Counted from the first letter of the stretch, positions 1 to 8,859 are shown. The stretch is DNA of 10,960 bases from Mycoplasmataceae bacterium (GCA_020024735.1 JAHHTI010000036.1:1-10960); one strand, 5' to 3'. Made by a program: numbers and translations. Notes: generated by a model not told the origin, from the sequence alone.

Positions 1-77
1 TAAGGAAAATATTACTAATCGATAGGTTATTCTTAAACATTGAATTCACAATATTTACTAACTTTTTAAGAAATATT
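1..77. other. Non-coding tail downstream of the surface-protein gene
   Basis: This is 77 bases of AT-rich sequence after the TAG stop of the giant surface protein, running to the window edge. I see no gene start in it. It holds an 8-bp inverted repeat (30-37 with 65-72, TTCTTAAA/TTTAAGAA) with a 27-base loop that contains a smaller ATTG...CAAT pair. No T-run follows on the minus strand, so I do not call it a terminator. Confidence 0.4.
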
Positions 78-3000
78 CTATACTTCATGTGATTTCTTAT
101 AGAAAATTCTCACCACAACAATTGTAATAATAGCTACTAATAAAATAGCTAAACCAACTGATAAACCAATAATCATCGGTTTATTGGATTTTGGTACAAC
201 CGGAGTCGCAGTCACTGATTCTTTAAAGGTTCGAGTAACCTTTGCTCCTTCTTTGTCATAAAATGTACAATTATTAACTATTACAGTTAAAGTTCCTAAC
301 TCATCATTGATATTAGTGAAGGAAATTAGACTCTTTGGTGGAGTAGTAACAAAATTGATAAACTCTAAATCATCATAAGTTACTTGAGAAGGAATAATCC
401 CTGATTTTACTTTAATTGAAGAAGGAGTGATAGAAGAGAAACCTGAAACTGTTACATTAAATTGTTTACTATCAACTTTTAAATTACAATTAGCTCCATC
501 ATAATATTTATTAGCAGTTACATAGAATGTAACTGTTCCTGCAACATTATCAGCAATAGCTTCAATCCCACTAAAAAGAGTTGGTGCAACGTCTAGGCCT
601 GGATATTCTTGAGGGAAAGATGAAGTATCAACAATTTCATTGAAGATAACATTTAAGATACTTGTATCTGAAATTACTTCAGAAGGTAATTTTGAATATC
701 ATTTAGAACTTCCACTACTTTGAACTAAATGTGATGGGTTAAAAATTCTTTGGAATCCATTAAAGGTTTTTTCAAATGTTTTAGAAGAAGGATTAATTTC
801 TCCCATAACATCATAATATTTATCTACTTCAAAGCTAATCGTTAAAGTACCAAATTTATTATTAGTAGTTTGAGCAATATTGCTCACAACAACACCATCA
901 GGGAAATATGATTTATCAAAATATCTTCATAAATCATCAACCGTTCTGATATTTAAGTTACTAGCAGGATAATTTCTACTATCCAATGTTTCTAAAGGTA
1001 CAATGCTAGAAGGTTTTTGAACTTTAAAATTATTAATTTCCACAGAATCTCTTAGGTTTTCTTGAACATTTCCATTTTCGTCATAGGCCTTTGTTAAGGT
1101 ATAAGAAATAATCAATTTACCTTGATTGTTCAATGGTACTAATTCAAATGTTTCAAACTTAGCATCTATCGGTAATGATTGAATAGTAGTAATCTCTTTA
1201 AACTTGGTTTCTTTATCAGCATCAGTAGGTAACTTATTAAAATTATTTGCAAAATCTAATGCAGTGATTGAAGACAATCCTTCATAACCAAAGTTTTGTT
1301 CCACAACGGTTTTTTTGATTTTCTTAAAACCTATAATACTAATGGTTTTTTCTAAACCGTGAACAGAGCCATCTTTAGTTGCTTCTACTTTATTACCATT
1401 TTCATCATAATATGTTCCTATTCATACAACAACAGTTAAAATACCATTAGCATTATCAGGACTTGAACCAAGGATTTTCTTTTCAAAAACGCCAGGGACA
1501 GCACCTACAATTTCAACATATTGTTTAAAGAAAGATTCAATGTCATCATTAATTAATTTAATTGCTTCATCCACTTGAATGTTATTATCTGCATTGGCTT
1601 TTGGTAAAACATCAGTTATTAAAGTTTGAGTAGCAAAATTTCTTAATTCAATAGTGAATTGTTTTGGAGTATCTTTAATTAATTCTCCTTTTTTGTTGTA
1701 ATAATTTGTACATAAAGTAGTAATTGTTAATGTACCATATTTATCAATTGGTGACAATTTAGTATTGGTGAAAATACGGTCATCAGGGAATGATGTTAAA
1801 TCAACATAATCTTCCCAATATGGTTTACCAGCAGCAGCATCTACATGAACACTAGTTGGTAATACAGAATAATCAGCTTTACTATTTTGTACTAACTTAC
1901 TTTCAACAGTTTTCTTAAAACCTGTAATTCTTACTGTTTCAATAAGTGGTAAATACATATCTTTACTAACAGGATTTCCCTTTTTGTCATAATATTGATC
2001 AAGTTTTATATCAACAGTTAGAGTTCCTAACAAATTATTGTAATTAAAATTACTAGCATACCAACTAGGAGCTGAACCTAGGATAGTATAAGGATTGACA
2101 ATTTCAATAATACTTTTTAAATCTTCTGTTGTAGTAATGCTACTAGCAATAATATTACTAACATTAGTAGCAGTATTTTGAATTACTTTGGTTGGTTCTT
2201 GCTTAGAAAAACCAGTTAAACGTAATTCATACTTATTTGAACTATTCATCAAGTTTCCGTTGCTATCAAATCATTTATCAGCCGTAATACTAACATCACA
2301 TATTCCCTTGATGTTGATTGGATTTACTACTGCATAGGTAAATGTTGTGCCTGTAGGGAAAGTACTAGTATCAACATAGGTGCAAATTTGATTAGAAGAA
2401 CCACAAATACCAGAAGAACCACCTTGTAAATCAGTCGGATAAATAACATCAGTTGGAGCAGGAGTTGATTTTTGGAAAACAGTTGATTCTCTTACAATTT
2501 CAAAACCAGTATATTGAAAATCTTGAGTCATAGGTTGATAATTAAAATCATCAACGCATCTAAAAATACCTTTTTCATCATAATAATTATTTAAGATAAC
2601 AGTAAATTTAAGTTCACCCATTAAATTGTTTGATACGATGTTAGTAATCATAATATTTGTAGGATAACCGGTCTTTTTTGAAGGATTTTGAATTTCAATT
2701 AGATTCTTTAATTGATTTGCTGTCTTGATTTCAGATGCCAGCTTACCATCAAAAACTAAGCCAGCTTTTTTGACGATTTGAGTTTGTCCTTGTTCTAAAA
2801 AACCTGTTAACTTCAGACCGAATTTTTTAGCTTCTTTTTTCGGTTCTCCTGAAGCATCATAATAAGCAGATGCATATAAACTTATATCAAGTTCACCAAT
2901 AGCATTGTTAGGAACAAAAGTGTAATTATAAAATGTTGTGCCATCAGGGAAAGAAGAGAATGTAATGTAATCAGCAATATTTTTTTCATTTATTTCTGAA

Positions 3001-4970
3001 GCTAAAATTTTAAGATCTGTTGGTAAAGTTGTAGGTGGTGAATATTTTGCTAAAATCCTTGATTCAGTTACCTCTTTAAATCCAGTAATTTCAAGTGGTA
3101 TTACTTTTTCTTTATCTTGTTTTAATCCCTTGTCATCATAATATGAAGAAAATACTAAATTAAAATTAATTTTTCCCTCTCTCTCAAGGTTATTAGCAAC
3201 AAGTCCAGTGATTTTTTTAGTTGCTTCAATTGGTAAATTGTTAACAGTTAAATATTTTGCAAATATTTGTTCTTCAGTAATAGTAGAAGCTAAGATTTCT
3301 CTTTTTTCATCAACAGGAACATCCACAATTTCTCAATTAGTAGGTTTTTGTGTAGCAAAGCCAGTGTTAATGGTAAATTCAGGAAGCACTGCATCTTTAG
3401 ATACAGAATAACGATCATCATCATTATAAAATATAGAAGCTCTTAAACCACTAATATGTAGAGTTCCTTTTGCATCATCTGCATCAAAAACAGTAGAACT
3501 ATCTGCAGAAAACTTAACATTTTTGGGAAAAGAAGAAATATCTAGATAAGAAGTAATATTAGAAACATTAATTTGACTTGGTAATATACCACTAACAATT
3601 GGAGCACCAATAACTGAAGGTGCTTTTACCTTTTCTAAGTCATTAAAAGTAATCGGAAAAGTTGCAAAATCTGGATCACCTTTAGATACTAATAAATTGT
3701 TCTTATAATATTTAGACAAAGAAACACTTGCATTAACTACACCAGTTCTATTGTTATAACCATTATCCGCATCATACAATACACTAATTACACATCCTTC
3801 AGGAAGGTTTTCGAAAGATAAATTTTTAGTAATTATTTCTTTAGTAAAATCACTTGGCAAGGTATGACTAATTGCAGGAGTAGCAGCTTTAACATTAACA
3901 GTTGAATCATTAATGTTTTTTAAATTTTTTAATTCTATTGTCAATGAAATTGGAGTATCTACTAAATCACCTTTGCCATCAAAAGATTTATCAATTGTAA
4001 CTGTAACAGTCAGAGCATTATCAATAGTAATTGTTGTTGGGTCAGTAGTTACTTCATAGGTTGCTCCATTAGGTAAACCATCAACATTCACTGTTTGATT
4101 TAATAATTCTGGTGAATTGGCAAGTTCATATTTGTTAATAGTTGAAAAAGGAAAACTACTATTAATTGTGACAGTTGTAGGAGTTACATTTTTAAATCCT
4201 GGAATAATAACAGGAAACTCTTTACGAGAAGAATCTAGAACACCGTTCAAGTAACTACCATCTTTAAAAACACATGTAAAACCAATTTCTCCTTTAAGAT
4301 TTAAAATTTGTAAATCAATTAAACCTGCAGCATCTTTCTTAATGGAGAAATCAGCCGGAGTAGAAGCAATAGAATTGTACAATCCTGTAAAAGCATCTTG
4401 TTCGATTGTATAAAAATATGGTCTCACCATACTTTTTAGTAATTCTTCTTGTTCATTAATAGTTTTTTTTCTAAGATTATCTGCAAAGTCTTGAGGATAA
4501 AGAAAATCATCACCTGAAGAAATTACTTGTACTCCAGTAGTCACTAAATCAAGGGAATTAACAGCAGGTGGAGGAGCAATACTAACATTTCATTTCACTC
4601 TGATAGTTTGACTAACTTGAGTATCTTTTTCTACATTAAAGGAAACACTATTAATGCTTTTAGCGAAGTTAATAACATTTAAAGAAGTTACTTCAGGTTC
4701 AGTTAATGAAGGAATTGTAATTAGAGAAAGTACATTATCCTTAGAAATGCTATTAAAATCATCAATTGAGATATCTGCATTCTTTGGAAGAATATGAGTT
4801 ATTTGTTCATTCACAGTATCAATAATAGATTTTGCTTTGCTTGTTGCACTAGCAAGATTTACATCTTTAACTGTGTGTTGTTGATGAATAATTGAAGAAA
4901 AAACAATTGGTGAAGCAATTGCAATTGTTAGAAAACTAAATCACTTAGTTAGCAAGAGTTTTTTAGACAT
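78..4970 (-). CDS. Giant modular surface protein, type I membrane-anchored (1630 aa)
   Basis: Read with UGA as Trp, this is one continuous frame from ATG at 4970 to TAG at 78. UGA codes for W10, W127, W546, W900, W1183, W1348 and W1424, and TGG is used elsewhere, for example in the APSWYA and KPYWED segments. Residues 1-10 are basic and about 11-27 are hydrophobic (FSFLTIAIASPIVFSS), a signal peptide. It has no lipobox cysteine, so the product is not a classical lipoprotein. The middle is about 15 modules ending in a G-x-L-x-[IV]...YYD-x-x-G...GF core. Residues about 1599-1620 (IIGLSVGLAILLVAIITIVV) form a transmembrane helix followed by a short basic tail, RIFYKKSHEV. The expected topology is a large extracellular repeat region anchored by its C-terminus. 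The module resembles the Lipoprotein_17 (PF04200) type of Mycoplasma/Ureaplasma surface proteins; this match is from memory and not verified. A role in adhesion or immune evasion is inference. No Shine-Dalgarno precedes the start; see the promoter entry. Confidence 0.9.
210..4540 (-). repeat. About 15 tandem ~97-aa modules within the surface protein
   Basis: Each module ends in a recognisable core: a beta-strand-like G-[TEK]-L-x-[IVF]-x-[IVL] segment, about 5 residues, then Y-Y-[DN]-x-x-G, a variable charged stretch, an I-x-L-x-GF strand, and often a Thr or Ser seven to nine residues on. Clear examples are GTLTVDIKLDQYYDKKGNP, GELDISLYASAYYDASGEP and GTLTISFEVDKYYDVMGEI. The YYD-type triplets lie near 255, 499, 811, 1081, 1405, 1696, 1987, 2266, 2577, 2857 and 3135. 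That gives a period of about 245-325 nt, average near 290. Four more divergent copies occupy about 3400-4300, closest to the N-terminus. The copies are well diverged at both protein and DNA level, so this is an old domain duplication and not a recent exact tandem repeat. Many modules also share an S-F-P-[DKT]-G-like turn (SSFPDGT, TSFPDDR, SYFPDGV) about 30 residues before the core. Confidence 0.82.
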
Positions 4971-4971
4971 G

Positions 4972-4991
4972 TATTATATTATAATATAATA
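4972..4991. repeat. 20-bp perfect AT-only palindrome over the -10 region
   Basis: The arms TATTATATTA (4972-4981) and TAATATAATA (4982-4991) are exact reverse complements with no loop. The element covers the -10 box and part of the spacer of the surface-protein promoter and ends two bases from the ATG. It offers several overlapping TATAAT-like hexamers. It could be an operator or simply the result of low complexity. It lacks G:C pairs, so it is unlikely to act as a terminator. Confidence 0.6.
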
Positions 4992-5005
4992 TAAAATTTA
5001 TGCAA
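4978..5005 (-). promoter_or_regulatory. Promoter of the surface-protein gene, probably leaderless
   Basis: On the minus strand a TTGCAT (-35, at 5000-5005) is followed by a 16-base spacer and a perfect TATAAT (-10, at 4978-4983). Only seven bases (ATAATAC) separate the -10 box from the ATG at 4970. Transcription should therefore begin at or within a base or two of the start codon, giving a leaderless mRNA. No Shine-Dalgarno-like sequence precedes the ATG, which agrees. Leaderless messages are known in mollicutes. The -10 box overlaps a 20-bp AT-only palindrome. Confidence 0.62.
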
Positions 5006-5024
5006 ATCTTCGAAGAAATGTAAA

Positions 5025-5903
5025 TTAGAACCAACGCTTAAAAACTTTATTTTTAATCATACCGATTTCAATCTTATAAGGATAAATTTCTTCATCATTA
5101 ATTTTAGGTCAAGGTGTTTCTAATATTTTTGGTATATTTTCCAAACGTTCATTATAAATAACGTTTATTAAAGCTTCAAAACCTATTGTTCCATATCCAA
5201 GATTTTCATGTCTATCTTTATGAGAACCCAAGATATTTTTAGAATCATTCAAATGTACACAAAAGATTTTATCAATCCCGATATTTTTATCAAAAAGATT
5301 TAAGTATTCATCAAAATTGTTAATATCAACACCAGAATCATTTAAGTGACAAGTATCTAAACACACACCTACTTTATCACTATTTACACCATCAATAATA
5401 TCTTTAATTTCATCCATATTTGAACCTACTTCAGAACCTTTTCCAGCCATTGTTTCTAATAATAAAATTACATTATTTTGTGCCTTGTTAAGTGCACTTT
5501 TTATCCCGTCCACAATGAATTTTATACCAATTTCAAGTGGTTGATCTAAACGACTTCCTGGATGTAAAACTAATTTATTAAATCCCATTTTTTCTACACG
5601 AATTAATTCCTTAGTTAAAAAATCAACAGCTAGCTCTCTTACTTCTGGTTTTGACGAACAAAGATTAATAATATATGGAGCATGAATTATTACATCATTT
5701 GCATCGATATTATTAATTTTCATTAATTCATGAGCTTCTTTTATTTTGAAAGTTTCTACATCTTTACGAATTGTATTTTGTGGCGCACCTGTATAAATCA
5801 TAAAAGTAGTAGCTCCATTATCAATACTTTCTTTGACTGCACCTAATAAATAATCTGGGGAAGTTAATCCAATATGCGATCCAATTAATAATTTTTTATT
5901 CAT
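5025..5903 (-). CDS. nfo: Endonuclease IV (AP endonuclease), 292 aa
   Basis: A class II AP endonuclease of the Nfo/Apn1 family. It cleaves 5' of abasic sites in base-excision repair, using a trinuclear zinc centre. All nine expected metal ligands are visible: H74 (IIHAPY), H114 (LVLHPGSR), E150 (LLLETMAGKG), D183 and H186 (CLDTCHLNDSG), H217 (VHLNDSK), D230 and H232 (SHKDRHENLG) and E262 (ILETPW). The W of ETPW is encoded by UGA (5109-5111); the frame then continues 27 codons to TAA at 5025, giving a length usual for the family. The ATG at 5903 lies 8 bases inside the end of the preceding trhP2 gene, so translation is probably coupled; a weak GGAG lies at 5916-5919. It is the last gene of the rpsU operon. 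The link to tRNA modification looks positional, not functional. Confidence 0.96.
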
Positions 5904-7083
5904 AACTCTTACCTACTCCATATTCTCAATCTTCAATTTCCATATCAATTGTAACAATTAATTTGCTCATTGGTGTAGGAACGACACTTACATATAAATT
6001 ATTTTTAACATCTAAAATATTAACTACTTTTATTTTATATTCATTATGTGGAGTAATGATTTTAATTTTCATATTTTTATCAAAATTATTTTTAGAAGTT
6101 ATTTCGTATTCTCAAGGAGATAATTTCTTATCAATTACAAATACATAATTTTGATTTACATTCTTTGGTACATCATGATACAACATTTTATTTTTGTTAG
6201 CATTGATAAGAAAGGCATCATCAAAATCACGATTAGCTACTTCTAATAGTTTTTGATACAAAAGTTCTTTATCAATAAGCTTTTTTGTATAACAATCATC
6301 AATAAAATTTCGATAAGTTTTCGCTACAGTTGTAACATAATTTAAACTCTTCATTCTACCTTCTACTTTGAAACAACTAACTCCCATATCAATTAATTCA
6401 TCTAAATATTTAATGTATGTCATATCTTTAGCGCTCATTGTAAAAAAGTGATCAACATTGTAATCATTTAAATGATACATTCAACGACAAGATTGTGCAC
6501 ATCCACCAACATTAGAATCACGTAAACAAAAATTATTACTCATCATACATCTACCACTAAATGCTATACATACTGCACCATGAATAAAGATTTCTATCTC
6601 CATCTTATTTTTTAAAGCAGATGTTGTGGCTTTAATTTCTTCTTTAGTCATTTCTCTAGCAAGAACAACTCTAGAGGCATTGTATTTTTTAAAGAAAAGT
6701 GCTGCTTTTGAATTAGTGATAGATTGTTGAGTAGAAATATGAATAGCACAATTAGGAAATTTATCATTGATAGTTTTGATAATAAAAGGATCAGCTGAAA
6801 TGAAACCATCTATATTAAGAGGAGCAATTTGCTCAAAGAATTTCATAAAATCTGTTGCTAAAAAATTACGACAAATAATGTTAGTTACTAAATATACTCT
6901 CTTATTGATAGAGTGTGCATATTCTACAATTTCTTTAATATCATTAATTTCAAAATTAGATGCTCTAGCTCTTAAGGAAAAAGACTTTGCACCTAGAAAG
7001 ATTGCATCAGCACCATAATTAAGTGCGTAATATGCTTTTTCTTTATCTCCTGCAGGAAGTAATAATTCAACTTTATTCATCAT
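5896..7083 (-). CDS. trhP2: U32 family tRNA hydroxylation protein TrhP2-like (YrrO-like), 395 aa
   Basis: Annotated as 'peptidase U32', but proteins of this type (E. coli TrhP/YegQ, B. subtilis YrrO/TrhP2) make 5-hydroxyuridine at tRNA position 34, using prephenate and an Fe-S cluster. The U32 signature is complete at 164-182: E-I-F-I-H-G-A-V-C...SGRCMMS. Cysteines C172, C179, C195 and C199 have the C-x6-C-x15-C-x3-C spacing expected of a 4Fe-4S site; C186 is extra. The N-terminus (VELLLPAGDKEKAYYALNYG) is typical of the family. Residues about 320-395 form the small beta-rich U32 C-terminal domain (MKIKIITPHNEYKIKV). UGA codes W201 (right after C199-R200), W324 and W386. Two adjacent ATGs (7083, 7080) could serve as start; GGAG at 7088-7091 is better spaced for 7080. 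The gene overlaps trhP1 by 11 bp and nfo by 8 bp. It could also be an RlhA-like 23S rRNA hydroxylase, but the neighbours favour TrhP. Confidence 0.88.
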
Positions 7084-7990
7084 CTTTCTCCATATGTAAA
7101 ATTTCAGAAGTTCCTTTACCTAAAAACCCATGAGCAATTGGTGTAGAAAATTTAGTTTTAAATTCATCAATTGTTTCATTTACAAACTTCTTATATCTAT
7201 TTAAATCTTGATTAAAATATTGAATACATTGAGCATAAATATCAGTACTGTAATAAACTTCTGTCTCTTTCATATTAATAGTATCGATTCTTAATCAGTC
7301 TAAATTTTCTAACTTATCTAACATATCAAAAGTATATAGTTGATAACCTGAAAACATATGTGTTCCATGTTCATCTTCAATTAAATAATTAGGTAATTTT
7401 CTTAAGTCTTCTCTAATTGATAATCTTCTATGGTTCAATGTTATGTCATAATAATTTTCAAAGTTCGAAATAAGATTTCAACGGGAATGCATAATAAACA
7501 TAAAACCTTGACCTTGCATTTCTACTTCTAAGCCAGACAATTTATGTTTTAAAATATCTGCAACTTCTAATAATGATAATTCTCTAGCCAATGTAACACT
7601 AGAACAATTAATTTCTTTAAAAAAATCAAATTGATAATAAGAAGTAACTAAAGTTTCTGGTGCATATTTTAACTTTAATCCTAGTGCTAACTCTTCATTT
7701 AGTTGTGCAATAGCAAAATCACTAAAGATAACTCCATCAATGTCTAATGTAGATAAATATTTCAAATACTTAGATAATTCTTCAATATCTTGTTCAAAAA
7801 AGAAAGCATTAACTTTCACAAAGATTTTTGTTTTTTGTTTCTTCTTAATAATTTCTTCAAGTTCACTAGAAGTAAAATAATAGTTATCTCTTAAAGAATA
7901 TTTTGCTTGTCCTATAATTAGTCCATCAATATTCTTTGCTAGACAATAATTTGCATGATTAACGTCATAAGCTTGAATTACTAATTTCAT
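7073..7990 (-). CDS. trhP1: U32 family partner protein TrhP1-like (YrrN-like), 305 aa
   Basis: A shorter U32-family protein beside the TrhP2-like gene, as yrrN lies beside yrrO in B. subtilis, and close in length to YrrN (about 309 aa, from memory). It starts MKLVIQAYDVNHANYCLAKN and has the family's early barrel strands (KIFVKVNAFF, IDGVIFSDFAIAQL). Where TrhP2 has its cysteine-rich signature, this protein reads EVEMQGQGFMFIMHSRW (about 155-171) with no cysteines, so it should not bind the Fe-S cluster. It is probably a non-catalytic or substrate-binding partner. The C-terminal part holds the recognisable REDLRKLPNYLIEDEHG segment. UGA codes W171 (7478-7480) and a later Trp at 7295-7297; reading UGA as stop would split the gene in two. 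AGGAAAG at 7996-8002 is a good Shine-Dalgarno for the ATG at 7990. The start overlaps the end of trmR by 10 bp and the TAA end overlaps trhP2 by 11 bp. Confidence 0.85.
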
Positions 7991-8550
7991 TGTTTCTTTC
8001 CTATCATTACTCCATCATCAATAGCAATGTACTTAAACTTAAATTTTGGGTGTTGTTCTAGGTATATTTTGAATTCATCTAAAGAAGCAATAATCCTTTG
8101 CTGATTGTTACTTTTGTCTTTTATATCTCTAATTTTTTTAAGATCCATATTGTCAATAAAAAAGATAGTTTTATCATGAGCAAAAGACATTAAATGCTCA
8201 ATTAATTTATCTTGGTTTCTTTTTGGTCCATCTACTAGGATTAAATCATATTTTTTATCACTATAATATGTAAAACAATCGTTGTGATGTAAATGAATAT
8301 TATTGATTCCCTTTAGCATTTCGCAAGCACATACATATCTTTCATCGCTAAACTCAACAGTGTCAATTTCAAGATGTGGGTATTTATGTGTCATCATATA
8401 TGCACTATAACCAATTCCAGTTCCTATTTCTAAAATTGTATGTATGCCATTTTTGGCAATAATTTCCAATAATAAAGACAAAGTTGCTTCTCTAAGGGAA
8501 GCAACATTCATTTCTATACTTTTTTGTTTAAGTTCACTAATTTTATCCAT
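7981..8550 (-). CDS. trmR: SAM-dependent O-methyltransferase, TrmR (YrrM)-like, 189 aa
   Basis: A family 3 O-methyltransferase with a Rossmann fold. The SAM-binding motif I is LEIGTGIGYSA (about 40-50). E66 (DTVEFSDERY) is at the ribose-binding position, and DLILVDGPKRNQ (about 102-113) holds the D107 expected to bind metal or cofactor; IDNMD and DDGVMIGKK follow. B. subtilis YrrM/TrmR methylates 5-hydroxyuridine-34 in tRNA to 5-methoxyuridine; the same substrate is inferred here because the two TrhP-like genes follow directly. Under the standard code the gene would end at TGA (7987-7989) in an ATGA overlap with trhP1. With UGA as Trp it reads on as W-N and ends at TAG (7981-7983). The ATG at 8550 is the first possible ATG after an upstream in-frame stop at 8572. 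It lies 14 nt from the rpsU stop and has no clear Shine-Dalgarno. The protein is shorter than B. subtilis YrrM (about 217 aa), mostly at the N-terminus. Confidence 0.87.
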
Positions 8551-8564
8551 AGAAATATCACAGA

Positions 8565-8735
8565 CTAATATTTATTTCTTTTTTTAGCTGCTTCTTTTTC
8601 TTTTTCCATTCTACGAAGACCTGGTCTTAAATAAAAAATGTGTTTTCTATAATCTCTTCTAGTTTCATTAGAAATTCTTTTAAATCTCTTAATTGCTTGT
8701 TCAAGATCGTTTTCAACAATAACAGTTTTTGACAT
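8565..8735 (-). CDS. rpsU: Small ribosomal subunit protein bS21, 56 aa
   Basis: A small basic protein starting MSKTVIVENDLEQAIKRFKR and ending in a lysine/arginine-rich helix (KEKEAAKKRNKY). The middle matches the bS21 consensus: a run of basic residues, R-R-D-Y-R-K, then LRPGLRRMEKEKEAA. bS21 binds the 30S platform near the 3' end of 16S rRNA and aids initiation of translation. The length of 56 residues is normal. The ATG at 8735 follows an unusually strong Shine-Dalgarno (8741-8755) and a good promoter upstream, making this the first gene of the rpsU-trmR-trhP1-trhP2-nfo operon. It contains no Trp codons and stops at TAG (8565-8567). Confidence 0.97.
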   Translation of the reverse strand: MSKTVIVENDLEQAIKRFKRISNETRRDYRKHIFYLRPGLRRMEKEKEAAKKRNKY

Positions 8736-8740
8736 TAAGG

Positions 8741-8755
8741 CTCACCCCCTCTCTT
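8741..8755 (-). promoter_or_regulatory. Very strong Shine-Dalgarno of rpsU
   Basis: On the minus strand AAGAGAGGGGGTGAG ends five bases before the ATG of rpsU. It holds a long purine run with GAGG and GGTGA blocks that can pair with the 16S 3' end in more than one register. It is clearly the strongest ribosome binding site in the window and one of its few G-rich stretches, and it fixes the rpsU start. Confidence 0.8.
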
Positions 8756-8769
8756 GGAAATACTTTTTA

Positions 8770-8799
8770 ATTATATATTAGATTTTATCTAATTACCAA
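8770..8799 (-). promoter_or_regulatory. Promoter of the rpsU operon
   Basis: On the minus strand TTGGTA (-35, at 8794-8799) and a perfect TATAAT (-10, at 8770-8775) are separated by 18 bases. The -10 box lies 34 bases before the rpsU ATG, leaving room for a leader of roughly 25-30 nt that carries the Shine-Dalgarno. The spacer contains a perfect inverted repeat, described separately. Confidence 0.65.
8777..8793. repeat. Perfect inverted repeat in the rpsU promoter spacer
   Basis: The arms ATTAGAT (8777-8783) and ATCTAAT (8787-8793) are exact reverse complements around a 3-base centre. The element exactly fills the space between the -35 and -10 boxes. A repressor bound there would block RNA polymerase, so it is a candidate operator. 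In such AT-rich DNA a chance 7-bp repeat is possible. Confidence 0.55.
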
Positions 8800-8859
8800 T
8801 ATTTTTACCAGATAATACACAAATATCTTTCAACTTGGTTATTGATAGCAAACAAATGT

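Larger units (their letters stand above)
8736..8859 (-). promoter_or_regulatory. Intergenic region between the helicase cassette and rpsU
   Basis: These 124 bases separate the DUF4391-like stop from the rpsU ATG. They contain the rpsU promoter, its spacer inverted repeat and the strong Shine-Dalgarno. I see no hairpin with a T-run that would end the upstream cassette, so readthrough into rpsU is possible. Confidence 0.5.

Noticed and set aside
1..77. Possible terminator after the surface-protein gene (8-bp inverted repeat 30-37 / 65-72)
   Set aside because: The loop is 27 bases, the stem is A/T-rich and no T-run follows on the minus strand.
3208..3411. Short plus-strand open reading frame inside the surface-protein gene (similar ones at 5963-6148, 6767-7018 and 9407-9607)
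   Set aside because: They are antisense shadows of well-supported minus-strand genes, with no recognisable product or ribosome binding site.
699..4814. Several separate genes or a decaying pseudogene at the surface-protein locus
   Set aside because: Every interruption is an in-frame TGA; no TAA, TAG or frameshift occurs, and the modules continue smoothly across each one.
5007..5016. 10-bp palindrome TCTTCGAAGA downstream of nfo as a terminator
   Set aside because: It is short, without loop, and not followed by a T-run; readthrough into the surface-protein gene cannot be excluded.
7073..7083. TrhP1 and TrhP2 genes as one split gene
   Set aside because: They are in different frames with a genuine TAA and a good ribosome binding site at the second start, and both match separate full-length U32 proteins.
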